From Scedosporium boydii (Eukaryota; Ascomycota; Sordariomycetes; Microascales; Microascaceae): 64,000 nucleotides of DNA. Positions 22,658 to 33,479 of this stretch are shown in pieces (position 1 is the stretch's first letter; every line of letters begins with the position of its first letter). The stretch lies in NCBI GenBank assembly GCA_002221725.1, contig NJFT01000013.1, positions 248,001-312,000 on the forward strand, read 5' to 3'. The translations under genes were made by a program, and so were the position numbers. The notes beneath the pieces are model-generated. The model saw nothing but the letters and a program-made list of their open reading frames with translations, did no database searches and was not told the origin of the DNA.

Positions 22658-24690
22658 TTAAATATATAATATAGTAATAATCTAATAATTTAGTAAATAT
22701 ATAATATATATATATCTAGAAGGTTATAAAAGTATTTATTAATTTAAATAATATAATAATATATTTAAAATAGCTATATTTAATATAAAAAGTAGTTTTT
22801 TACTAATTAGACTTTTTAATATAAATTTAATAGTAAATATTTATTAAATTAATTTTAGAAAAGTATTAAATATTACCTATCTATAATAATAGTTTAGAAA
22901 TTAAGAAAAGTAGATATTAATTTTTAATAGTAATATAGTTTAATTTTTAATAGTTTATATATAGTTTTAAAATCTTATTTAGCTTAAATATAAAAAGAAT
23001 AAATATCTTAGTAGAGCTTTTTAGTCTCCTAATTTACTTACTCTCTAAGATGTTTTTGAAGTAATATTAAAACTCTAATTATTAACTAGGAGATAGAGAG
23101 TAGATTAGTCTCTAGAGAAGTTATTTCCTACGTTCTAATTTAATTATATACTTTATATTATTAAATATAGAGAGTTTTTTTACTACTTATATAGAGAAGA
23201 TATTTATAAATTATTAAAGTTTTAAAAGTAAACTTATATTTTTATTAATAATAACTATAATATCTCCTCCTTTACTTTTAGAGTTTAATAATAAAACTAA
23301 AATATATATTAGTTTATTACTATTCTAATATTTAATAAAATATTTTAGGTCTTCTAAGATAATAAGAAAATAAGTTTAGATCTTTATAAAGTAGTTAATT
23401 TAAAAACCTAAATTATATATACTTAGCTATCTAAGTAGGAGGTTAGAAGTTCCCTTAAGGTAAGATATTCTTTAAAAAAGTTTAATATAATAATATTTTT
23501 ATCTATTATTATCTTTTATCTAAAACTTAATTTAGTAAATATATTAATATTTTACTAGAATATTATTATATTACATAAAAAGTAAAAGATAGTTTTTAGA
23601 TTTAGAAATTAATTAATAATAATTAATAAAAGTAGTAGTAATAAGGTTAGTTTCTATAATAGTATTAAAGTTAAGAAGCTTAGAGATCTATTTAAAATTA
23701 ATTTTAAACTTAGCTTTATTATATAAAGTAAAAGTATATAGAAATTTTACTAAGGAAATATAACTAGCTCCTAAAGTCTTTTTAAAAACTATTTTTATTC
23801 TTTTCCTAATTTATAATTAATATTAAGTTCTTTAATATAGTATCTATCTAGAAAAAGGTCTTTAATTTATAAAATATAAGAGCTTATTAATAGCTAGCTA
23901 TAATAGAAACTTTTTAGTAATTTTAGATCTCTATATTATTTCTTTTAAGTTCTTTTTATAGTTTTCTATTAAATTACTAAAATAAATTTTAGATAGTAGC
24001 TTTATTATTTTTAGTTAATAATACTTTACTAAAATAAAATTTAAGATTATATTATTCTCTATAAAGTTTATCTAAAGTTTAGTTATTTTACTTAAAGTAA
24101 TTAAGTATTTAGTATATCTTCTAATATTATAAATTAGAGAATTAATAATTATATTTAATAAAGATAAAGAGATCTTCTAATTTAGTATTTAGAAATATAA
24201 TAATATATTATCTTTATAGCTTTTAAAGTTTAATATTAACTTTATATAAAGCTTATTAGATTTTTTACTTTTTAAAAAATATTATTAAAAAAGGTCTTAT
24301 TCTTATTTTTAATTACTTAATACTAGTTAAAGACTTTATTTAAGTAGTATTTCTTTTTAACTTTTTAATATAGTATTTTAGAACTTTATATTAAATAAAT
24401 TAAATAAAGTTTAAGGGAGGTAGTCTCCTAGTAAGTTAAACTTATTTAAGCTTTTTTATTTATTAAAAAAGTATTATATAGTTATCTACTATAAAAGTAA
24501 GTTCTTATAGTAGTAGAGGTCCTATTTAAAAAGTAAAAATATATCTTAAAGAAGATAAAATATCTATAGCTTATAAGTCCTAAATAGTTTTAAAGATAAC
24601 TATCTTCTTAGATAGTATATATACTAGTTATTTCTAAAATAGAAAAGATATCTTTACTAAAATAGAAATTGTAAAATTATAATAATATTA

Positions 24691-25850
24691 TTTAAAAATA
24701 ATAAAGGAAATTTAATTAAAGATTTTTTTTTTATAGTTATATATATTAAAAAGTTTAAAATCTAATTATAAAAGTAATAGATTTTAATTATAGAATTACT
24801 AATAAGACTTTAGTTTAGAAAATAAACTTAAATTATTTCTTAGCTTTCCTTTTTATTCTTTAAAAGCTTTACTACTTTGTCGGAGCCGGGCAGCACAACC
24901 AATAACACAAACAAGACTGTGCCGCCCACTTAAGAGAATAGTCAGGAGTGGCTGAGAGCTACACCGCAAAGAAGAAATAGTCCAATGGTTGTCGGAATGG
25001 TCTGATGGTCAAGTAGGACGTCGAGAAGTAGATGATTAGTCGGAATCAGCATCGTAAGACATCACATCCAAAGAAGAGAAGAGAAATGTAATAATAGGAA
25101 AAGAAGTAATATTAAGAAAAGAATAGTAAAGAACGTCTACTACAACAACGCTCTGGCCGACAGGAAACAACTGATCGCTCCCAATCGCGATGCTGTCCTT
25201 CGCCTGCCTTCTGCGCCGTACCGCCTGGTCTAAGAACTAGTCTATGAAAAATGGGGGGCCATCATCCTTTTATGTGTAAGTGAGGTTCGGATGTGTAGCA
25301 CATCGGGCTTCCGGTAGCGGCACCGATCAGCAATGTGGCGGCGCCGCCGCCAGTCGCCCTATATACTAATATACTACTTTTTTAATTATATAAGACTTAC
25401 TATTAAGTAATATAATTACTTTACTTCTTTCTTTTAGCTAGGTTAATTACTTTTATTACTTCTTCTTAGAAGTTAATAATACTTTTAGTCTAGTTATAAT
25501 ATATTTAAAGTTCTTATTAAATTTTCTTATAATATTTTCTATATTATCTTTTAGTAGTTATAGAATTTGCTTTTAAGTATATTCCTAGTCTTCTTTAGTA
25601 GTACTTCTTATAAGAAGAAATTTAAGTTTATATATAATAATCTTTCTTTCTTTTTTAAATGAAAAAGTAATCTAGTTGCTTTATATATATATATATATAT
25701 ATATATTTTTTTCCTAGTTTTACTTTCTTGAAATTTTAAAGACTTATTTTTTATATTCCGGAGGCCCGAAAACTTATTTTTAGTTATTTTTACATTTCGA
25801 AAGTTCGGAAACTTATTTTTAGATTTTTTTAAAAAATATTTTTTAGTTTT
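24691..25850. mobile_element. Repeat F, second copy, interrupted by a GC-rich insertion
   Basis: 24690-24877 and 25375-25620 together match 14330-14650 and 15190-15260, so F is split here by the GC-rich island. The part 25620-25850 has a (TA)n run (about 25680-25707) and repeated CCGAAAACTTATTTTTAG-like words near 25760-25825. No protein relic is read. Confidence 0.5.
24878..25374. mobile_element. Un-RIPed GC-rich insertion, probable solo LTR
   Basis: About 497 bp of near-normal composition with intact CA and TG, starting TGTCGGAGCCGGGC. It is flanked by the direct repeat TACTACTTT (24870-24878 and 25372-25380), of which TACTT or CTACT could be a 5-bp LTR duplication. It contains a CTTTTATG motif near 25268 and ends with GGCGGCGCCGCCGCC. 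Its GC composition against fully RIPed flanks means it arrived after, or escaped, RIP. No coding capacity. The class is uncertain because the 3' end is not a clean CA. Confidence 0.6.
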
Positions 25851-26378
25851 TATTATAACCGTGCGTAGCCAGGGAAGAGGCCAGGCAGTTAGAAGTAGTA
25901 GAAAAGGATAAACTGCGGAATTATAGTAGAATTACAAGACGAGGGACTACCTGCGTAGAATTATAGTAAGCTATAAGTAATCTAGATCGTATAGGATTAC
26001 AGTAAGCTATAAGTAATCTAGATCGCATAAGATTATAATAAGCTATAAATAATCTAGATTATATAAAATTATAATAAACTAAGAGTAATCTAAATTAAAT
26101 AGAATTATAGTAAGTTAAAGTAATCTAAGGAGAGCTTAGAAGGAAATATCTATATAAGTTATAGTTTTCCCTATATATCTAGTTTATCTTCTAATACTTT
26201 CTAGTAGTTAATATAAGTAATTACTATAACTTATACTTATATATATATTTCTACTATATTATTATAAATACTACTTAATTACCTTATTTACTATTAATAA
26301 GCTTTTATAATTTTAATATTAGCTATACTTATCTAATATTTAATTGATTAATTAGTTCGTAGTATTAAGAATATTATA
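25851..26378 (+). repeat. Chromovirus 5' LTR (subfamily 2)
   Basis: Starts TATTATAACCGTGCGTAGCC and ends AGAATATTATA, directly before the TATTAACTACTTC primer-binding-side sequence shared with the full-length element at 33480. It holds about four tandem units of roughly 38 bp built on GTAAGCTATAAGTAATCTAG. The left flank is GTTTT. It matches the 3' LTR at 49791-50282, which has one unit fewer. Confidence 0.8.
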
Positions 26379-26851
26379 TATTAACTACTTCTATTTAGTA
26401 AGTAATTTTATTAAATAGTACTAATATCTAGAAATTATAATATTAGTTAAAAATAAAACTTCTTCTAAGTTAAATAATAAGATTAAAATAAAGGAAGTAA
26501 CTATACCTACTATAGAGGCTAGTAAAAACTCTAGTAATAATAAGGATATTAACTTTATTATTATTAAAAAACTTTAAGATATTATAGATAAGTAGTAAGC
26601 TAAGATAAAGGAAGTAAAGAAGTTTACTAGCTACTAGTATAAGAAGAATAGGAGATTTAACTAGTATTTTAATAATATTAAATAAATAATCTAGTAAAAT
26701 ACTAACTTCTTAATTAGATAATAAATTACTTAACTAAAGTAAATAATCTAGTAGTTAAATATTAATATAGTAGCTTATAGAAGTAGTATATCTTTTATAG
26801 TTCCTATAACTAGATTTTAGAAAGGTAGGATACCTCTTTTTATTTTATTAT

Positions 26852-27464
26852 TCTTAAAGTTATAAAAGAAAATAAAGAAAGAATAGTTTTTTTACTATTA
26901 AGAATTTTTAAAGGAGAAAAAGAAGTAAAAGAAAGGGAAAATAAAGGTATAAAGAAGTAATTATATTAAAATAGTATCTATATAGTTCTTATTATTCTAT
27001 TTCTAAAGCTAGAAGAAAAGGGGGAGGAAACAGGTCTATATATAGACGATTTCTTCCTATAGAAAGATCAAAAAGTAACTTCGTTACTTCTTAGATGCCC
27101 CAGAACTCAAACACGTCATCGAACACATCGTTCGAGTACTTACGTCATCAAACATGTCATATTTTTATTTTTATTTCTTAGTTCTCGGAAAGTTATTTTT
27201 AGGTTTCTTGCTCCGGTTCTTCTAGAAGCCACGTTTCTATTTCAGTTCTTTTAGAAGCTAAGTTTCTATTCTAGTTCTTCTAGTTCTTCTAGAGGCTGAG
27301 TTTCTATTTTAGTTCTTCTAGGCCTTTATTCTAGTTCTTTTAAGAACTAGTTTTTACAATAACTTCTTCTTTTTTATTTTTAATTTTTATTTTATATCTT
27401 TTAATTTTATAATATTTCTTTATAATATTTCTTTATAATATTATTTTACTTAAATATAGTAATA
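26852..27464 (+). repeat. Family-A LTR-like repeat, copy 6
   Basis: TCTTAAAG...GTAATA with perfect ATTAT duplications (26847-26851 and 27465-27469). It is one of the less RIPed copies, keeping several CG and CA words (for example GAACACATCGTTCGAG near 27120). Confidence 0.85.
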
Positions 27465-28455
27465 ATTATTTTAAAGGTTTAGGACTTTTTTAAGTACTAA
27501 CTTACTTCTTTTTTTTTACTATAGTAAATATTATAGTTATTATTATAATATATAGTCTAAGATAAAGTCTTATAAGTAATAATACTAGCTTTTAGTTATT
27601 AAGTTTTTCTTTTAAATATAGGTTTAAAATTAAACTTCTTTCTATTAAGCTTCTTATATCCTAGTTTTAGCTTATACCTTATCTAATATTCTCTAGTATA
27701 ATATCTTATTTAGTTATACTTATAATATTTCTTAATCTTAGTTTCTAAGGCCTTAGAGATAGTATTTTTATTACTAGCTCCTAGCTCTATAAGTCCTAAG
27801 TAAGTCCCTTATAAAGTAGTACTCTTACTTTATTTATATTTAGTATTAGTAGTAGCTTGTAGCCTATAGATTTTAGCTATAGTTTAGTTTTACTTCTATT
27901 ATTATTATTTATATAAGTAATTATTAATTTTTATAATACTTTCTATATACTTTATAAGTTATACTAGTTTCTTCAGCTTATAAAGCTTATCTTTAACTTC
28001 CTGCTTAAGCCTATTATAGAAGTAGGTTATAAAAGGTTTATCTTTTTAATAAGGTATATAGTAATCTATTTAAATTCTATAGTATATTTAATAATAAATC
28101 TTTTCTAGCTTAACTTTTTTAATTATTAGATTATAGTTTATTATTTATTAAGTTTACTAAAAGCTTCTTTAAAAGCTTCTTTAAACTTTTTATAGTCTTT
28201 AAAGATTTTAATAGTTTTAGCCTTTTATATAATCTGATTATTTTTAAAGTAGTTTTAAAAGATAAGTTTAAACTATATAAATATATTATCTATAAAGTAC
28301 TAGGCTATAGTAATTACCTTATTAGCCTTAGTATAAAACTAGTCCTTATAGTATTGTAGATAGGTTTTTATCTAAGTTAAGAACTTTTATAGCTTCTATT
28401 AATTCTTTTTATACTTTTCTAATATAATAATCTTAAGTTTAAGTATTATAAAAAC
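27465..28455 (-). mobile_element. Inverted gag segment of the chromovirus
   Basis: The reverse complement of this stretch aligns with about 33910-34870 of the full-length element, whereas sequence on both sides aligns in the forward direction. The A insertion lies at one junction, but its intact ATTAT duplication shows it landed there independently of the inversion. Confidence 0.65.
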
Positions 28456-30147
28456 AAATTAAAAAAACTAGAGTAAAATTATTAGAAAAGTATAAGATAT
28501 TATATTAAAGTAATTTATTCTATAAAGAATACTATTAAGAAACTTACTACTAATACTACTAAATACCTAAATTCTTATAATAATATAAATATTAATAAGA
28601 CTTATAAAAGCTATATAAGAAATAAGAAAAGATCTACTAAGTTAAGAAAAAATTAAAAAAAGAAGCCCTTAACTAGTACCTATACCTACTAGAGAAAGAC
28701 CTAAATATTATTTAAATATATAAGAAAGTAGTCTAGAGAGTAAAGAAGCTAAGAGAATAGTCTCTATTTTAGATTATATACCTAAGTATCTTAGAAGGCC
28801 TTAATTAGGCTTAAGAAAAGACTAAGAAAGAAATTTAAATATAAATATATAGAGATATACTAAGGTTATTAGAAACTAATAAAAAATCTAGAGAAGAACC
28901 TCTAATAGCTAAAGAAAGAGGGAAAAGTAAAGTACTAGTTAAAGACTTAGATACTCCCTTCAGCACCTAGGACCTTAAAGATAAAACCTAGGAAAAATAG
29001 AAATAATCTATAAAAGAATAATAAACTAACTAAAGAAAAGCTATAAAGAGATAGCCCCCTTTATCTAGTATAGAGGAATAGGTAGGAGCTAAATACTTTA
29101 TAAAAAACTAAACTAGTATTATAATAGAAAGCTAGTAGATATTATATTAGACTTTATTAATTTCTAAGTATAAGTTAACTAGTTATAATATATTTTTTAT
29201 AGTAAAGCCCTAAGAGTTAAATTTTAATAGTAGATTAATAACTTAGAAGAATAAATTAACTCTATAGAAAAAGTAGAATTTAAAATAGGAGGCAAGGTAG
29301 TTAAGCTAGAAACTACTATAGAGAGCTTTATAAAAGACTTTTAATATTAAGTCTACCTCCTTAAAACCTAGTAAAGACCTATTACTAGGATAGTAGAAAT
29401 AAAGTAAAGAAATTTTCCTAAGTTTTAAAAGCTATAAGAAAAAATTAAAAAAACTACTAACAGTTTATAATAATAGATCTTAAAAGTTAATAATTAAAAA
29501 ATAAAATTAGTAAAATAATAACTTACTTATAAATAAGAAATATTTAAATATAAATAATCTATTAAATAATTATAAGATACTATTTTAAAGCTCTAAAAAT
29601 AACTTAAGATAAGGTAATAACTAATTACTAAGGAAATTACTTAAAAGATAAGACTAGGACTTAAAAAAGAGATATAGAAAATAAATATTATAAAAGGATA
29701 GTAGATCTATTACTTAAAAGTACTTATTACCTTAGCTAGCTAAGAGTTTATAGCTTTAGTAAATAGTAGAATATAAGAAAATTTTATTTTATTTATAATT
29801 ATTAATAAATTAGAACTATTATAAATAAAGAAATAATAATTATATATCCTAAATATATATAATAAGATATTAGTAAATTATAAAAGTAGAGTAGTTAATA
29901 TAAAAACTATACATACTTTTATATTATTATTATTAGCTAAATTAATTATATTTCTTTTAATATTACTAAAATTATAAGATACTTTATTATAAAATATAAA
30001 TTTTATTTTTTTATCTTTCTCTTTATATTAAATTTTATATAATTTTTTAAACTTTTTTATATAAATTAAATTTTAAAGTTTTTTTTAATATATAAATATA
30101 TATAATATAAAATATATAAAATATAAAATAAAATATATATATATATA

Positions 30148-30381
30148 TTTAATTTATATAAAATTTAATTTATATAAGATTTAATTTATATAAGATTTAA
30201 TTTATATAAAATTTAATTTATATAAGATTTAATTTATATAAGATTTAATTTATATAAGATTTAATTTATATAAGATTTAATTTATATAAGATTTAATTTA
30301 TATAAAATTTAATTTATATAAGATTTAATTTATATAAAATTTAATTTATATAAGATTTAATTTATATAAGATTTAATTTAT
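30148..30381. repeat. 16-bp AT minisatellite
   Basis: About 14-15 tandem units of ATTTAATTTATATAAG, with occasional AAAA for AAGA variants. It lies in AT-only sequence next to the GC island at 30384. Confidence 0.9.
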
Positions 30382-30383
30382 TA

Positions 30384-30640
30384 TAAGAGTTCTATAAAGT
30401 AATATTAAGTAATAGAGGCCTATATATAGGAAGGTTTTAATAGAGAAGGAGAAGAGAAAAGGAAATCGATTAGAAAGGGGTCGGAGAAGATATACGCGTT
30501 AGTGCTATTACTATAGTACTGCCGTTCGGGGCGCCGGCTGGCCTGTGCCCGAACCGTCGCCGTGGCACCGGTGTAGTGGCACCGGCGTAGTGGTTAGCTT
30601 AGGCTCTTGCCGAAGCTATATACGCAGCGCAGCCTATTAT
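30384..30640. mobile_element. GC-richer island, possible LTR fragment
   Basis: About 255 bp with preserved CG-rich words. It has a palindromic CCTATATATAGG box near 30419 and two imperfect 15-bp tandem units on GGCACCGGNGTAGTG (30565-30595). No open frame and no clear target duplication. A TATA-like box followed by GC-rich sequence would fit an LTR; the class is not established. Confidence 0.45.
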
Positions 30641-30996
30641 ATTTATATAAAAAAGTTAAAAAATATATAAAATTTAATTTAAATAAAAAATAAAGTTTAT
30701 AAAGTTTAATTTAAATAAAAAAAAACTATTAAAAATATATATAAAATTAAATTTAAATAAAAAAAATTAAAATATTTTTATATAATAAATTTTAAATTTA
30801 TTAATTTAAAATATTTTTTAATAAAAATATTTAATTTAAATTTTTATATAATTATATTAAAATTAATTTTTATTTTTTTTTAAAATTTAAATTTAATTTA
30901 ATAATTAGTTTAGTTATTTTAAAAAGTTTTAATTATTTAATATAAAGCTTAATATAAAACCTTATATAAATTTTTTAAATAATTTATTTAATATTA

Positions 30997-31028
<32 letters not shown>

Positions 31029-32592
31029 TTTATAAATAAATATTAAAAAAATAATATTTTTCTATTATTTTTATTAAAAATAAAATATATAATATTAATA
31101 ATATATTATTAAAATATTAAAACATTTTATAAATTTATAAAAATTTAATTTATTATTTTTAAATACTTTTATAATATTTAAATTAAAATATTTTATATAT
31201 TTAAATATAATAATTTTATATATTTAAATATAATAATTTTTTAAATAAATATTTTATGAATATTTATTTTATTAAATATCTTAAATTAAATTATATAATA
31301 TTTTAATTAACTATTATATATTTTTAAAATAGTTATATAATATATATAAAGTTTCAATTAATTATTATAATATATAATATTAAATATATAATTTTTTTTA
31401 TTATAAATAAATTTATTTTTATTATAATTTTATAAATTATATATAATATAAATATTAATTATAATATTATAATAAATTTATAATATTACTATAATTAAAA
31501 TATTATATAATTTTTTAATTTTAAAAAAATTAAATAATTTGATAATATTAGATTTAAAAAAATAAGTTAATTTTTAAATTTAAAATAAAATAATTATAAA
31601 AAAAAGTTTTTGTAATAATCTATTTTTAAATAAATAATTTTTAATATATATATATTTAAATAATCTTTTATTTTAATATAATTAATAAATTTAAAAATAA
31701 TAACTTATTAAATATTAATATTTATTTTAAAATTAATTTTTTTATTTTTTTATTTTAAATAAAATAAACTATTTATATTTTAAATAATTAATTAAAAATA
31801 AATTAAAATAATATAAAAAAATTAAAAAAAATTTAAAAACTTATATATATAATTAATAATATTATTAATATTATAATTAATATATTTTAAATAAATATAT
31901 AAATTATATTAAAATTATTTTTATAAATAATAAAATTTTAAAAAAAATCTTAAATATTATAATAAAAAATATATTTTAATATTTTAAATAGTTATTATTA
32001 AAATTATAATATTATTATTTAAATAAAATAATTATAATTAATTTTAAATATAATTATATTAAAAAATAAAATTTAAAAATATAATTAAATATAATAAATA
32101 AAATTAAAAAAACTTATTAAAAAATTTAAAATAATATTTTTTTCTATAATTTAATATAAAATTTTAATTTTTATTATTATTATTATTAATATAATAATAT
32201 TTTTATTATTATTATTATAATATTATTTTTATTATTATTATTATTACTTAATAATAATTTTTATTATTATTAATTTTTTAAATATAAAGCTCTAATTTAT
32301 ATTTTTAATAATTATAATAATAATTTATTATTTAATAACTAATTATAATATTTTTATGATAATAGTTTAGTTTATATAATAAAAAAAGATAAATATTTAA
32401 TTAAAATTATTTATTTTTATATAGATTTAAAGATAATTATATATTAATTAAATAATATAATTATTTTTTTTAATTTATATTTTATTTAAAATTAATATTT
32501 TATTTTATTAATATTATTTTCTCTTTTATATTATATAATTAAATATTTAATATTAAAAGTTTAACTTTTTTATTTTTAAATTAAAATTTTAT
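30641..32592. other. Extreme AT tract with ATT microsatellites
   Basis: About 1.95 kb of nearly pure A and T. (ATT)n/(TTA)n arrays lie at about 32165-32275. No gene or recognisable transposon protein. Confidence 0.8.
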
Positions 32593-33479
32593 TATCACGG
32601 GCCGACCTTTATATAGGCCTAGAAGCGGTAACGCGGTAGAACGAAAGGCGTGGGCGGCCGGCCACAGGTGTTACAATCCTAACACTTCGGGTTCCGGCTG
32701 ATCAGTGGAATAGGCAAGTGCTGGGATAGTAGGGCCCTGTTTAGGGATAAGTGAGGTAGTCGAGCAGTATTCACAATGATAGGCGTCGAGAGTGCATATA
32801 CAAGTGTAGGGTGCAGGTGTTACTTGTATTGACTACTGAAGAGTCTGGAAGATAACTAGACTAGTAGGGAACATCGTAGCTTTATATAGACACCTCTTCC
32901 ATCCGTCTTCAGTACGTGATCGCCTTCCAGGCGTCCGCCCGGTCGCTTTCCTAGCGATCGCCCGGACGCGTTTCCTTCGTGCGGCCGGTCGCTTCTGGTG
33001 CGTCCGCCTGGTCGCACTATCAAGAAGCGACCACGTGACCTTGTTCCTGTCCTGCCGTTCCTCACCGCCCTGGGCGGCCCAAGTCACGGCCAGGTTGTGA
33101 CAACAGGTGCCCGGCGCCTAGAAAAGTAATCAGGGAGAGGGATCGATAATTAGCAGCAATTGTTACTATAATCACTCTAATCACTTAGTAATTACTTCCA
33201 ATTACTAGATAAATAACTTTAATCGCCTTAGAGAGCTTAGAGAGAAAATAGCTATATAAACTATAAGTTCTACTATATATTTAGTTTATCTTTTAAGACT
33301 TTCTAATAGTTAATATAAGTATAACTATAATTTATATTTATATATATACTTCTACTATATTACTATAAATACTACTTAATTACTTTATTTACTACTAATA
33401 GGCCTCTATAATCCTAATATCTACTATACCTACTTAATATCTATTAATTAACTAGTTCCCTAATATTAGGAATATAATA
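32593..33479 (+). repeat. 5' LTR of the chromovirus, with insertion
   Basis: Starts TATCACGGGCCGACC and ends GGAATATAATA. After removing the 434-bp insertion and its 5-bp duplication it is 448 bp, against 450 bp for the 3' LTR. The TATATAGGCCTAGAAG region near 32614 is shared by both. The first 76 bp are notably less RIPed than the rest. Confidence 0.85.
32669..33102. mobile_element. Un-RIPed solo LTR inserted in the chromovirus 5' LTR
   Basis: 434 bp starting TGTTACAATCC and ending GGTTGTGACA, with short inverted ends (TGTTACAA/TTGTGACA) and perfect ACAGG duplications (32664-32668 and 33103-33107). It has near 50% GC with intact CA/TG. A TTTATATAGACACC box lies near 32880. Two overlapping minus-strand reading frames inside it (84 and 69 codons) are chance frames in GC-rich DNA. 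It has no match elsewhere in the window, so its parent element is outside. Confidence 0.9.

Larger units (their letters stand above)
18595..24690 (-). mobile_element. Ty3/gypsy retrotransposon E, minus strand, RIPed and interrupted
   Basis: Reading the minus strand, the reverse transcriptase is recognisable despite stops: LRLCVDY-like and NRYPLPLIS-like segments near 23000-22880, a FEYLVMPFGLTNAP-like segment near 22800, and the YLDD region at about 22670 continuing after the family-A insertion at about 22050. The connection domain (SLGYI-like, VRGFLG-like) lies near 21950-21750. RNase H and integrase should follow towards 18600 but I can read them only weakly. The gag side (23300-24690) is a guess from position. 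Stops are TAG/TAA, as expected from RIP. It is interrupted by an A insertion (22059-22657) and a B insertion (20240-20771). No LTR pair was identified, so the limits are approximate. Confidence 0.7.
26379..29990 (+). mobile_element. Chromovirus internal fragment (gag to protease), rearranged
   Basis: 26379-26840 matches 33480-33910 of the full-length copy, and 28455-29990 matches about 34900-36450. Between them lies a family-A insertion and a gag segment in inverted orientation. The match stops abruptly at about 29990, before the reverse transcriptase. All coding is destroyed by TAG/TAA stops. Confidence 0.75.

Noticed and set aside
30148..30381. CRISPR-like array
   Set aside because: Units are contiguous 16-mers without unique spacers, in a eukaryotic transposon desert: a minisatellite.
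11870..32592. Mitochondrial DNA insertion as the explanation of the AT richness
   Set aside because: No mitochondrial gene is readable, and the bias is specific to CA/TG with CT/AG kept, which is the RIP pattern.
32833..33087. Two overlapping Arg-rich minus-strand reading frames
   Set aside because: They are inside the 434-bp solo LTR. Arg-rich text is what GC-rich non-coding DNA gives by chance.
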